This document shows, one piece after another, positions 1-10,716 of a stretch of DNA of 64,000 nucleotides (position 1 is the first letter of the stretch; each line of letters begins with the position of its first letter). Source of the DNA: Endothia cerciana. Its lineage: Eukaryota; Ascomycota; Sordariomycetes; Diaporthales; Cryphonectriaceae. Below the pieces are notes generated by a model. That model did not search any database and had not been told where the DNA came from. It saw nothing but the letters and a program-made list of their open reading frames with translations. The stretch spans positions 186,001-250,000 of the forward strand of contig JALRMH010000030.1 in the NCBI GenBank assembly GCA_026119935.1. Reading direction: 5' to 3'. Both the position numbers and the translations under genes were made by a program.

Positions 1-3000
1 CGGTATGCGTTCACCCTCGTTGAGTAGGTTGCGCAAGGTCTTCAGGGAAGGCGTCGGCTCCTCCTCGAGAACCTTGTCGTACTTCTCCTCCCAGATCTCA
101 GGCACGCTTGCCTTCTCCAAGACCTTCTTGTTGGTTGCGGCAATGGCGTCGTCCGCTTTTCTGTAGACGAGTTGGTGACCCTTCCCGGAGAACCGCTGAG
201 CCTCTGGCATGTCGCAACACGGCTGGCTCCCTGCATGCGAAAGACAGTATACCTTGCCGGACTTGAGACATTTGAACCGTGACAGGTAGGCAAACGCCTT
301 GCAGTAAGCACAGGAGTACTCCTCCTCGGGGACATCAACGTCGTCGAGCTTGAGGGCCAAGGGGCACGGCTCTTCGCCCTCCCCGCCGAGAGTGCACTGG
401 TGGGGAGGCGAGGTGAGGTGCTTGACGACGAAAGCCTCGCGTCCGGCGGCCTCGCGACTATGGATGCGCTGTAACGCAGGCGCAAGCCACTTCGCCGTGT
501 GGATCGTCAAGCCGTTGCTCGTCGTCCCCTCGGCAGCGGTCCAGAGCAGCTCGTCGTGCGAGAAACAGGGCTGCCGCCGGTAGGCTTGCAGCCGCTCGAC
601 CCCGTCGAGGCCGAAGGGCTCCCAGTCGCAAGGTGCGAAGTTGACAGCCTCGTTGAAATTGAACCCATGATTGAACCCGGCGTGATACGCCTTGGGAAAG
701 GTGATGACAAACTGGCCAGCGCGCTGGTCTGCGGCGAAGACGCGAACACCAGCCTTCTTCAGCTGGTCGGGGGTGAGGAGGGTGACAAGCTGGAACAGGA
801 GATCCGGGTTTGTCTCGAACAACTCGGGCACGGCGTCCTTCATAGCCTGTTCGAATTTCTCCGTGTCCGATGCGGGGATGCCGTACCACGTCTTGGTCGC
901 GCCGAAGTGCTGATAGTTTGCGGAGTAGGCGTAGTGGTCCTCGTTGTGCCAGCAGAACGTGGAGAAGGTCATGCCGACGTAGACCCAAGGTACCGTCATG
1001 CCCGAGATGTCCGACTTGATATGCCTGAAGAGGCTGTCCTGATGGTAGGGGAGAACATTGAGATTCCATGGGTCGGTCGAGTAAGGGTTCGTCGGTTGCT
1101 TCTCGATCGTCGGGAAGCCGGACCCATGGGTCGTGCAGTGGATGTCGGCGCCGTATTCGACCTGAACCTCCTCGTCCACATCCGTCACGAGGCGCCAGAA
1201 TTCGCGTTCCACGTCGTCCTCCGTGACAGGCCTGGTGCACCCCAGCACCGGGTCGAATGGCATCCTCTTCTCGAAGTAGCCATGTTTGAAGTCGGCAGCC
1301 TTCTCCTGGAACTGACGCAGGGAGTATAGGCCGCCTTCCTCGAATCCAAATTGACCATCGCCGACAAGACACCGGGGGCAGTTCCAGTCGGTGTCCGGCT
1401 TGGACTTGAGGGGTGGGTCCAGGCAGGTACCGTGATATGCATTGTCACACGACTCGCAGAGTGCAAGAAAGCCAGCCTCTTCAGCCTTACCACACTGCGC
1501 ACACTTCTGTGGATTTCGCCTGTCAATAACCAATACGGCAACAGCACCCAGGTTACGAGGGGCGCGGGGGTCGACTCACCTCTCCAGGCTGGGCAGCTGA
1601 TGTCTCGTCCCTGGGCAGCCTGGGCATCGGCCGGAACATGGACATGTGGGATCCAGCGACAGTCGGGACGGCTTCTGCAAGTCAAGTTCGCATTAGCCGG
1701 ATTGAATCTCGCCAATGAGGAGCCGCACCACTCGGGGACCCCTGCAGCAGCCCAAAGAAGTATCCTTGGGGCATGCTGAGATGCCATGGCTCGGCGCAGA
1801 AGAAAAGTCGAAAGCCCTTTGTCGGAGTCTCTGCTGCTCCCACTCAATCGCCCCCAGCGTGCTTTGAATTGAGCTTCTGGAGGTGTGTGGCCCCGGGCAG
1901 AGATCACCGATCAGCAGCAGACAGAGGGAGGACTGATTCGGGGCGTGGACGCCACCCACTGCGGTCAGGCCGCAGCCCACCGCCACCATAAGCTGACACA
2001 TCGCGGCCTGATGGGTTTTCAGTGAAGAGTTTCTGACAACACGTACCTTTCTTGAGCCGCTTGCTTCTCCTGCTCCCACCGTCTTCGTCCCTGTCAGCAC
2101 CATTTTCGCGAGCTGACTCGAGGCTGTCACTGCTCAACTGCCGCTTCAGGGCCGTCGACGCAGGCCCTAGGCTAGATGGCCGGTACTCCGGCGTGTTCTT
2201 TGCGGATGCCATGGGGCTGGCAAATTGTTTGGTAGGCGTACTGGTCTTGGGATCCGGGGCGATCGGGCGGTTGACGCTCGTGAAGCCGGCATTGACTGCA
2301 GCAACGGAGTTGATGGCTGTGAATCCCGTCGTGACAGGCTGCGGTGGTGGGGGCTGCGCATCGGGCATCGGCGTATCCCGCTCGGAGTTCACAGATGCCT
2401 GTAGCGCACTTGATGCATGCCGTGCAGGAGATTGACCTCGGAGGCTGGACGGCGTGTTGATGCTGGAATGCTTCATCGGGCTGGGCGCCGGGCTTGGGGT
2501 CAACGGGCCGCCATTCTCCAGCTCCAGCTGCTGGTGAACCCCGGGTTTCGCAAGCCTCAGGAAGTCCTCGTAGGGGCAGAGCCACTTCTGGTAGGAATTC
2601 TTGAGCGACGTAGACAAGGAACTCATGATCTTGCCGCTGTAGCCCAGGTCGCGGCCGATCTCAGCCCATTTCTTGGACCTGCAGACCTTTTCGAACCCGC
2701 CGCGGGACTCGACAGCCTTCTTGAGCCGGTAGAGGTCCAGCGGCCGCTTGTCAACATAGGGCATGCGGTTGAGCTGGTTGCCGTTCTGCTTGTGAAACTT
2801 GAGCAGGGCATCGACATATGTAATGTTCGCCCTGCTGCCTATCGCAGGTTGGTCGCCCTTAGCTTCTGCGATCGGGGGGGCCTGCTGGGTTTGGGGGGCA
2901 AGGGAAGCTTACTGCCTTCGACAGAGTTCAGATCCTGCTTCCGGGTGCGGAAGTGAAACCTCTACGTGGATGTCAGCCATACAGCCTCATAGCTGTGTGC

Positions 3001-3560
3001 CGCAGACCGACAGACAGCGAGTCGTCAGAGGCAAGGGGTGATTGCACGAGGCAGCGCGCCCTCGGCACCAGACAGGAGTAGAGCGTGGGTATGCTGACCT
3101 CGGTATCGATCGCAAAGTCTGGATTCCACGAGTCTGGGGGGATGACCTTGCAGATGCCGAACTTCTCTGCCTCTGGGGTGATCTTCCGCATGTACTCTAT
3201 TGGGTCCCTCCACTCCTCCTCTGTAGGCTGGTAGACGGGTGCCTCTTCCAGATCGTAGATGCGGCTTGTCTTCTTGAGCGGCTCCTTGACAGCAGTCGGC
3301 TGGCCACGACGCTCGACGGAGGAGAGGTCCAGCGGCAGGCTGGTCATGCTGCTCAATGCCGTCTGGGGATGTATCGCATGGCCGTTCGGGTTGGCGTGAG
3401 GAGCCTTGGTCTTGTTGTTGTGGTTGTTGGCGGTGGTGGTGGTGGTGGAGGAGGAGGAGGGCTGGGCCGTCGGAACGCCCAGAGCAGGCGAGGCTCGGGT
3501 GCTAGGGTTAGCGCTGGGAGTACCACCGCCCGGGACGGGCGCCGGTGTCGAGGATGGCAT
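1..3560 (-). CDS. KDM5: KDM5/Lid2-type JmjC histone H3K4 demethylase, 3' end off the window
   Basis: Predicted nuclear Fe(II)/2-oxoglutarate histone lysine demethylase. Proposed exons: 3560-3099, 2961-2913, 2838-2047, 1674-1580 and 1506 to beyond base 1; all joins keep frame. Domains in order: JmjN (YQPTEEEWRDPIEYMRKI, about residues 110-150), ARID (about 180-285, around FEKVCRSKKWAEIGRDLGYS), a low-complexity linker, a PHD finger (CAQCGK...CESCDNAYHGTCLDPP...CPRC, from about residue 467), JmjC with the iron-binding HNED motif and YSANYQHFGATKTWYG, then a C5HC2 zinc finger (CAYCKAFAYLSRFKCLKSGK). This JmjN-ARID-PHD-JmjC-zinc finger order defines KDM5. The first ATG is at 3560; an in-frame TTG further upstream is not used. 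The PLU-1 and later PHD parts must lie left of base 1. Intron 2047-1674 is about 370 bp, long for this locus. Function is from family; exon joins are inferred. Confidence 0.9.
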
Positions 3561-4210
3561 GGCGAGGGCGATCGCCGCTGGGGGATGGTCTTCGAGAAGC
3601 GGGATCAAGACCGTGAGAGGAGGGGAGGGGGAGGTTCAGAGTCGAGGGTAGGCCGTGGTGGGGTGGTGTCGCAGTCCTTCACGCAACGCTGGGGAGCCGG
3701 GTGCAGGTACAGACGATCGCATCGCAGTGCATGCCGCCGGACTCGGTCTGTGGGCTGGGACCCCTATGACATGGACATGTGGGCGACGGCGTGTTCGAGA
3801 TTCGTGGAGCAGCGAGGGTGCAGGGCCGGGCGCTGCATGGAACTGCCGGTGGTCGTGGGGTGGCGGCGATCGTGGGGACTTCGGTTTCGAAACAGCAATG
3901 TAAAAAAAACAAAAAAAAAAACGACCAGGCGAGCGGCGCCGACAGGACGGGTATGCCCCGTGTGCTTACTTAATGGAAGGCCTCGCACAACGAAAGGCGC
4001 ACGTAACAGCGCCGGGCGTATTTATTATACTGAGTCTCGACAATGGCTTCGAGGGCTGGGGTGGGCGGGCGGGCGGTCGAGTGTCGCAGGTGAAGTGCGT
4101 GCACATGCGAACGAAGGTGAGGAGGGAGAGGACGGGGGATGTGCGGGAAGAAGGCGCTCGCTCACGGGTGGGGGGGATGCGGCACCGGCAGAAAGAAAGG
4201 TGCTAGTCCC

Positions 4211-4250
4211 GTGTAGTGTCGTGTAGTGTCGTGTAGTGTCGTGTAGTGTA
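4211..4250. repeat. 10-bp tandem repeat, 4 copies
   Basis: Four head-to-tail copies of GTGTAGTGTC (the last copy ends in A), followed by degenerate GCGTA units to 4260. Confidence 0.9.
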
Positions 4251-4581
4251 GCGTAGCGTACCTGGGCACTAGGTAGTGAGCGTACGTACGGTACAGTACT
4301 TCGGGGCGTTGGGCTTGGGAAGGGGAGGGTGGTTGTGGGTCATTCAGGTCCCCCGTCCTGGGGTGTGGTGTCGGGCGAGGTGGGAAGAAGAGAGGACAGA
4401 CAGGGGACCCGAGGATGTGGACGGGGCAGGAAGACGGAGAATATACTTACCATCGGGGACAGGACAAGGCAGGCATAGGTAGGGCACGGGGACTGGAAGG
4501 TCGAGGCAAGGTAAGGAAGGCAAGGTCAGGTAAGACGATGGCTGCATCAGTTTTGCGGTGCATGAAAATGGATGCACTACC

Positions 4582-4596
4582 GGGGGGGGGGGGGGG
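4582..4596. repeat. Poly-G tract (15 nt)
   Basis: Uninterrupted run of G in intergenic DNA; one of ten long G/C homopolymers in this window. Confidence 0.9.
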
Positions 4597-4717
4597 TTTA
4601 ATCCGTCCTGCCCTACAAAGAATCTGGACGCCAACGGAAGTCGTTATGGCCCATACGCACAACCTCTGGCTGTCGGATCCGGGAGCCAGGTGTGTGAGCG
4701 TGTGAGAGTGAGAGGGC

Positions 4718-4719
<2 letters not shown>

Positions 4720-4759
<40 letters not shown>
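4720..4759. repeat. (TG)n microsatellite
   Basis: About 19 TG dinucleotides, preceded by degenerate GTGTGAG sequence. Confidence 0.95.
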
Positions 4760-4762
<3 letters not shown>

Positions 4763-4790
4763 AGTGCGTATGAGAGAGAGAGAAAGAGAG

Positions 4791-4850
4791 CAGAGCAGAG
4801 CAGAGCAGAGCAGAGCAGAGCAGAGCTGGGCAGAGCTGGGCAGAGCTGGG
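4791..4850. repeat. (CAGAG)n followed by a 10-bp CAGAGCTGGG repeat
   Basis: About seven CAGAG pentamers run directly into three copies of CAGAGCTGGG, so the decamer looks like an expanded derivative of the pentamer. Confidence 0.9.
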
Positions 4851-5151
4851 CAGGACGGGCGCCATCTGCCACCATCTGCGCTTGGAGGCTGATATTCCTG
4901 GTACCAGGGTGCATGTGCATGTACATACCATAGTACTGTGGCTAGTCCGTACCGTGTGCCAAGCAGATGTACCATACAATACAACGCTTATGGGTGGGTG
5001 AGTTATGGAGTCGTGGGAGGACAAGCATGGGGGGTGGGGTGGGTCCACACGCCCTACCCAGTAAGTTCCGTCATGAGATGCCCCCTGCCCAATCCGGCGG
5101 GACAGACAGCTCGCGTCCCTGTTCGTATGCACTCTCACCCACCCAACACTT

Positions 5152-5202
5152 ACTCGTCCACTCGTCCACTCGTCCACTCGTCCACCCGTCCACCCGTCCA
5201 CC
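5152..5202. repeat. 8-bp tandem repeat (ACTCGTCC / ACCCGTCC)
   Basis: Six or so copies of an octamer; the first copies carry ACTCGTCC and the last ACCCGTCC. No spacer sequences, so not CRISPR-like. Confidence 0.9.
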
Positions 5203-6104
5203 CAGCCACGAGGTGCTGGCGGTATTTCCTGTGGCTTCTGTTCTGCCAGAGCTCAGTCCTCCCACAGGTCTATCCGTCTGGTTGCAGGCCGTCATCAGTC
5301 AGTTTGATCGCCGTGCTCGGGGTTCTCGCATGTACACCACCACTACATAGTATGTGATGATGAGACCCCCCTGCCCCGACAGCACTGTCGGGTCGGTGGA
5401 TGGAGGGCCTGGCGGCGGACCAGGGCGGGGAGGAGGGGTCAGGGCAGAGGGTCCTTGCCACCTCCAAACTCCAGCCAGGGACGACCTCCCTTAAGGGCCA
5501 CCTCACCAGCCAGGTTGCAGGTCGTCAGGGCCTCACAGCATGGGGCATTAACCTGCAGGGGGGTCGTAGGGTCCCATTGATCCTACCTGCCGTCGGGGTA
5601 TCCCGTGCAGCACGTATGAGCCGTCTGTGACACCCGTGGTTGGTATTTTCCCGGGGCCTGGTTCATGCGCGAGTCGAGAGGTGAGGTCAGGCCTGGCTCT
5701 GATATCGGCAGGGGCCTCTACAGGGGGCCGCCAGAGATTATCGCCCGGGCGACCAATGAAACAAGACATGTCGTCAAACGGATCTCGGAGTGCGGCCCCC
5801 CGACCTGGACGACACCTCTCGTTCCCTGCCCTCCATCCACCTTCGTCCTTGAGCCGCATATATCAACGTCTGCCCGTCGCAGGTCGGCCCGCGCCCGGCA
5901 GTCTCATGTCTCTCACAATGCTCCCACGCTGCATCTGCCTCGGGGGTGCCAGCTCCTCGAGGCCGCGGGGTCTGCCTGGATGCGACTCGGGACCCGTGCC
6001 CTCCTTGACGCGCCGGCACACCAACTTCGCGTCATCTACCACACGTTCAAACATGAGGTACCTATGTGATGTCATTTTGGGCTTTTCTCTCTTCGTCTCA
6101 ATTG

Positions 6105-7349
6105 TCAGGGCTGTCCACCATCATCCGATGCTGTGATCATGGCCGCAGCCGCAGCCGCAGCCTTATCTTTCCCCTTTCCTTTAGCTCTGGCTGGGCTCCT
6201 GACCTTGGTCTTCTTCCCACCGGCGGCCCTCCTGTCCTTCCTCAGAAGCCTGTCGACTTCCTTCTGCCCCCTGGTCCGGAGCGTCAGCTCCCTCATCATG
6301 TCGCCCCACCTGACGGCCCCGTCACACTTTGGACACTGACCCTCCACCGGCAGCACCACGGTGTCGTCCTCATCCTCTCCCCCCTGATACAGTAGGTGGC
6401 GGCTCCAGCAGTCCAGGTGGCCCGCGCCCTCGCATCCCCCGTGCGAGCAGATGGCATACAGGCCCCTGTCGTGGTCTAGACGCCGGTGGCACACCACGCA
6501 ATCCCCTTCGCGCTCGGAGGTAGAGATGTTCTGGCCTTTTTCCAGGTACGGGGTCAGGGGTGAATGGTCCAGAGGAAGGCCGTGAATCCCCCATCTCGGC
6601 ACGGCCGGCTTCTCGGTCGTACTCCCGCTTCCCTGTCCGGGCCCCTCGTCCCCACTGTCGCTCAGGTTGTCGTCCAAGAGGTTCACGGGGTTCTCTGCCG
6701 CAGCCGTCTGGGCGTCAGCCGGCTCGAAGTCCGTCACTACCTCGATCGCCTTCCTCAGCGGTGCGACACCCGGTGACGAGCAGTACCTGCTCCACTTGGT
6801 GAACACCTCCCGGTCGAAGAAGTGCAGCTTCAGGGGCCACCTGGAGAAGCTTGACACGCGGAGCAGGAGGTGCAGGTTCGACAGGACGGACGCCATGTTA
6901 TGCTTGGGTCGCCTCGGCATGCCATTCCGCTTGCGCTGCGTCGAGACCGTGAGGCGCTCCTCGGGTGCGATGTGCAGGGACAGGTGCGGGTTGTTCAGGG
7001 CCCACCTGACGTTCCCCGTCCTTGTCAGCAAGGAACTAGACTAGATCTTGCCATGGGACTCGACGCATGCAACCTACTCAAACTTCAGCGCCCCCACCAT
7101 ACTCGGGAACCCCGACACCACGCCCACCATCTCCCACGGGCGCAGGCTGCCTCTCGCCGTCCGGGCTGCGCCTCCCTTCGCCATCCCGTTGTGCTGGTTC
7201 AGCCGCCGCGGCGGGTTGGGCGTCGACCCGATGTAGAGCGAGCCATAGCGCACGGTGGAGCGCAGAACGTAGACGACGTAGAGGGCGGGGATCGGCTTGC
7301 TCTGGACAGCCATGGTGAGCTGATCGATGCTTACATGGCTGTCACTCAT
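6105..7349 (-). CDS. SLX1: Structure-specific endonuclease subunit SLX1 (GIY-YIG)
   Basis: Catalytic subunit of the SLX1-SLX4 nuclease, which cuts branched DNA such as stalled forks and Holliday junctions in the nucleus. Exon 1 is 7349-7078 and exon 2 is 7005-6105; the 72-bp intron uses GTAGGT and GTCAG and restores the family motif KFEWALNNPH across the join, giving about 390 aa. The N-terminus holds the GIY-YIG nuclease domain (YVVYVLRS...GSLYIGSTPNPPRRLNQHN, about residues 23-100). The C-terminus holds a RING-like SLX1 zinc finger (CVVCHRRL...CSHGGCEGAGHLDCW...CPKC), followed by a Lys/Ala-rich tail that may aid nuclear entry. A second ATG at 7313 is also possible. Domain order and length fit fungal SLX1. 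Confidence 0.93.
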
Positions 7350-7703
7350 ATAGACAAAGAGAAACGGTCGGTATGGGGGCTGCCTCCAGCGCTATGTGAG
7401 GCGGATGATTTTTTGGGGGTGGGGGGGGGGAGGGCGAGAGTTTTGAATGTTGACGCTTGCGAGGCTGACGTCGACAAAAATGGTCCGTGCCAGCCCTGGC
7501 CGCAGGCCTTAGTCAGCAAGGCAGAGGAGAGTTGGTACCGGTCCATACATGATACACTTAATCACCTCCACCTCGAACCTCTGACCACCACGAACAGACA
7601 TGTGCAGATGGAGATATCGTTTGCATGCTGCCCGGTTTCTTGATTATACTTGTTATCTATTCACAGTAATATACATCCTGATTGAACACGGCCATATCCA
7701 TCT
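7350..7703. other. Intergenic: SLX1 promoter side and catalase 3' side
   Basis: No coding signal seen. Contains a G10 tract at 7421-7430, next to a shorter G run. Confidence 0.6.
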
Positions 7704-9560
7704 TCATTGGGCAGCCTGGTGCCCGTTGGCACCGTTGGTCCCATCCTGGACCTTGTGTGTTCCGAACACAGGTGCACCATTGTTCTCGGTGACGCTCCTC
7801 CCCTTGCCAACATCCAGACCGTTGGCGAACCGGACCTTGGGGTCCTTCGAGAACCCGTTGTGGGTGCCGTTGAACTTCATGTTGGCGATGCCGTCGTACC
7901 CCTTGATGCCCGTCGCCTTCTCGAGCCGCTCGGCGATCTCGGGGTCGACCTCGCGGAAGATGGCGATCTGCCTCTTGAGGATCTCCTGCTCCCTGCACAG
8001 CCCCATCTTGCCCGAGACGTTGCCGACGAACCTCTCCCTGGCCCCGTCGTCGAACACGTCGCGCCAGAGCCGGCGGGGCGCCACGAAGTCCTCGGGCCGG
8101 ATCTCGGACAGGAACGTAATGGCCTCGCCCGCGAAGTGGCCGTGCGTCTTGTCGAGGTCGACGGTCCGGGCGCGGAACCCGATCGGGTCGATGGACGACA
8201 GGTAGCTGGGGCGGGCCCCCTGGTTGTAGAAGGCCATGGCCCCGTCGCGCTGGAAGTTGCCGAACTTGTACGCCGTCCGTGGCGCGTTGACGGGGATCTG
8301 TTGGTAGTTCGCCCCTATCCTGTGTCGGTGGGTGTCAGGATACGAGAACAGCCTGCTCTGCAGCACGGGGTCGGCGCTGGGCTCGATGCCGGGCGGCATG
8401 TGCGCCGGGTTGAACGCCACCTGCTCCACCTCGGCGAAGTAGTTGACGGCGTTCTCGTTGAGGGTGAACTCGCCGACCTTGGTCAGCGGGAACTGCTTCT
8501 GCGGCCACACGTGCGTCAGGTCGAACACGTTGATCCGCTGCCTCTCCCACAGCTCCTCGGCCTCCCTCGGCGTCATCGTCTGCACCTCCACCGACCACCT
8601 GGGGAAGTCGCCCCGCTGGATCGCCTCGTACAGGTCCTTCTGGGAGTAGTCCGGCGAGTAGCTGGCCGAGTCCTCCTGCGTGATGAACCTCGCGCCCTGC
8701 TGCGACTTCATGTGGAGCTGCACGTACTTCCACTCGCCGCCCGCGTTGACGAACTTGACCGTGTGTCCGAGGTAGCCGTGCATGAAGCGGTAGCCGTCCG
8801 GGATCCCGCGGTCACCCATCAGAATCATCACCTGGTGGATGGACTCGGGGTTCTGTGAAAGATCTACTCTCATATTAGCCGACAGCCGTCCGGAATTGTG
8901 CATGAGGACAAGGCACCTACAGTCCCAGAACATAGTCGAGTCATCGGCGTGTGTAAGATGGGTCGAAGGGTCACGCTTCTGCGTGTGGATGAAGTGGGGG
9001 AACTTGGCCGGGTCCCGCAGGAAGAACACCGGGGTGTTGTTGGCCACGACGTCCCAGTTCCCGTCGTCCGTCCTGAACTTGACCGCGAACCCCCGCGGGT
9101 CCCTCGCGCAGTCGTGCGAGCCGGACTCGCCGCCGACGGTCGAGAAGCGCACGGTGATCGGGCACTTCTTGCCCTTCTCGGAGAAGATGTCCGCGGCCGT
9201 CAGGTCCGGGATGGGGTTTGTGCACTCGAAGAAGCCGTGGGCGCCGCTGCCCTTGGCGTGGACGACACGCTCGGGGATGCGCTCCCGGTCAAAGTGCGAG
9301 AGCAGGTCGATCAGGTGGAAGTCCTGGAGCAGGAGGGGCCCGTTCTCGCCCACGCGCTGGGCCTCGTAGGGATGAGGCATCGGCACGCCATTGCTGGTGG
9401 CGTACAGGGTGTCCTTGGAGGCCTTCTGGCGGTCCTTCTCGAAGGAGGTGAACTGGTCCGCCGCGTGGGTGGCGAAGCTGGTGTCTGCTGAGGGTGCCAT
9501 TATGAGCGTCTCGCTGACTGTTTCGATAGGGTGCTGAATGATCCTTTGAACCGTATCCAT
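7704..9560 (-). CDS. Heme catalase (monofunctional, small-subunit type)
   Basis: Predicted to dismutate hydrogen peroxide to water and oxygen. Landmarks: distal His in RVVHAKGSGAHG (about residue 101), distal Asn in VVANNTPVFFLRDP (about 175) and the proximal heme Tyr in RLFSYPDTHRHR. The uninterrupted frame hides an intron: 8864-8920 (57 bp) has GTAGGT and AG ends and no stop. Removing it restores the family sequence MFWDYLSQNPESIHQVM; keeping it inserts 19 net residues there. Spliced protein is about 599 aa from ATG 9560. Another ATG at 9500 (MAPSADTSF) would remove 20 residues. A TATA box at 9626-9632 favours 9560. The length lacks the extra C-terminal flavodoxin-like domain of large-subunit catalases. 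I see no secretion signal and no SKL-type peroxisomal tail. Confidence 0.93.
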   Translation of the reverse strand: MDTVQRIIQHPIETVSETLIMAPSADTSFATHAADQFTSFEKDRQKASKDTLYATSNGVPMPHPYEAQRVGENGPLLLQDFHLIDLLSHFDRERIPERVVHAKGSGAHGFFECTNPIPDLTAADIFSEKGKKCPITVRFSTVGGESGSHDCARDPRGFAVKFRTDDGNWDVVANNTPVFFLRDPAKFPHFIHTQKRDPSTHLTHADDSTMFWDCRCLVLMHNSGRLSANMRVDLSQNPESIHQVMILMGDRGIPDGYRFMHGYLGHTVKFVNAGGEWKYVQLHMKSQQGARFITQEDSASYSPDYSQKDLYEAIQRGDFPRWSVEVQTMTPREAEELWERQRINVFDLTHVWPQKQFPLTKVGEFTLNENAVNYFAEVEQVAFNPAHMPPGIEPSADPVLQSRLFSYPDTHRHRIGANYQQIPVNAPRTAYKFGNFQRDGAMAFYNQGARPSYLSSIDPIGFRARTVDLDKTHGHFAGEAITFLSEIRPEDFVAPRRLWRDVFDDGARERFVGNVSGKMGLCREQEILKRQIAIFREVDPEIAERLEKATGIKGYDGIANMKFNGTHNGFSKDPKVRFANGLDVGKGRSVTENNGAPVFGTHKVQDGTNGANGHQAAQ

Positions 9561-10716
9561 GGGCTTCACAGTAGGTTGTTCGGTGTCAATGTGCGCACAG
9601 GCGAGCTGGGGGGCAGGTGAGCAGGTTTATATCGCCTGCATGTCTTTCCCCAGAGATCTCGATGGACTACTCGCCCATCCTCTCTAGCGGCGCCGTTGCA
9701 TCTTCATGACACCTCGGTCATCCAACGATGACGTTCATGAGTCTATGACGGGTGCTGACAGGGAGCAGTCCACTGCGGCAGGAAAGGCGAGCTGCTACTA
9801 GCAGCGGCCGAGGACAACCGCCAGCGGCCTCACGTGGGCCCTGGCGTAAAACCCCCTGAGCATTCCCACGCGAGACTCGGAATTTCGAATTCCCATATGG
9901 GAGGGATCAAATTATGAAGTCCACCTGTGACAAACAGCAGCCCGGTGATTGGCCAGGAGGTCCTCTAGTGTCTGTTTTGAACGCCGCCGCCTTTTGTTGA
10001 TGATGAATTTGGGGGACGGGGACGGGGCCAGCCTTACCTTTTTCGACCGTATTGCCAAATGTCATGAGCATATACATCCGCCTATTCTGCGTCCCCGCTG
10101 CAACCCCATGATTGGTGAGGGTGCTTTGATACGAAATGGGGCCCATCATCTGGGTCGACTGGCTTGCCAGGGTCCAGGCTCAATGCAAGTCGAATGTGGG
10201 CTTGAAGCCGACTTCCAGGTCTGCTGGGGCTTCTCATCACCGGCACCGGTTGGCATCTGGCCCCTTCTGTTCTGTGGCAATGGCGTACTTGTGATATCAT
10301 GTTACAAGGTTCCTGGACCCAAATTCGCGCCAGCCAACAAAGAACTCAAGTGTCATGATGATCTGGGCAGGACGGTCACCGACCAAGAGTTTGATACCAA
10401 GCAGCTGATAGTGCTGTTAGTGTCCCAGTTGCTGGTTTCCGTCTCGGTCTCCAGCACGACCAAGATATAGTCAGATACTCAGGTAGTGTGGCACATCGCG
10501 CACGTGTGGTTTCATGAATACCACGCTCGGAAGTACAACATAGATAGTCCAGCAAAGATTCAGGGATTTTGCATACTAAACGTTATAGTCAGGTCGATCC
10601 AATTCCACACCAACCCAACGTGGACGCCAGATGATTGGCTTTGGGGCCTCGACGTGTTCCCTTCTTCCTCTTCACGAATCTGCTGACCTTTCTCCTCTCA
10701 ATTACTCCAGAGGTCG
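9561..10716. other. Intergenic: catalase upstream region and 3' flank of the next gene
   Basis: Apart from the TATA box I see no gene. Frames up to 173 codons are present, but with no recognisable motif or splice logic. Confidence 0.5.
9626..9632 (-). promoter_or_regulatory. Candidate TATA box of the catalase gene
   Basis: ATATAAA on the minus strand, about 66 bp upstream of the ATG at 9560, a normal spacing for a short 5' leader. Confidence 0.5.

Larger units (their letters stand above)
3561..6104. other. Intergenic region with microsatellites, no supported gene
   Basis: Sequence between the KDM5 start and the SLX1 stop. Open frames here are low-complexity or antisense and match no family I recognise. 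It is dense in simple repeats, listed separately, and probably holds the KDM5 promoter and 5' leader. Confidence 0.6.

Noticed and set aside
499..1329. 276-codon plus-strand frame across the JmjC domain
   Set aside because: Antisense to clear JmjC and zinc-finger coding sequence.
3561..3608. Upstream extension of KDM5 to a TTG codon
   Set aside because: Not an ATG; the in-frame ATG at 3560 is the sensible start.
3042..4226. 394-codon plus-strand frame over the KDM5 N-terminus
   Set aside because: Overlaps the JmjN exon antisense, low complexity, no family resemblance.
5152..5202. CRISPR-like array
   Set aside because: Contiguous octamers without spacers, in a eukaryotic genome; a simple minisatellite.
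7707..8858. 383-codon plus-strand frame opposite the catalase
   Set aside because: Antisense shadow of GC-rich catalase exons; Val/Leu/Arg/Asp-rich with no domain.
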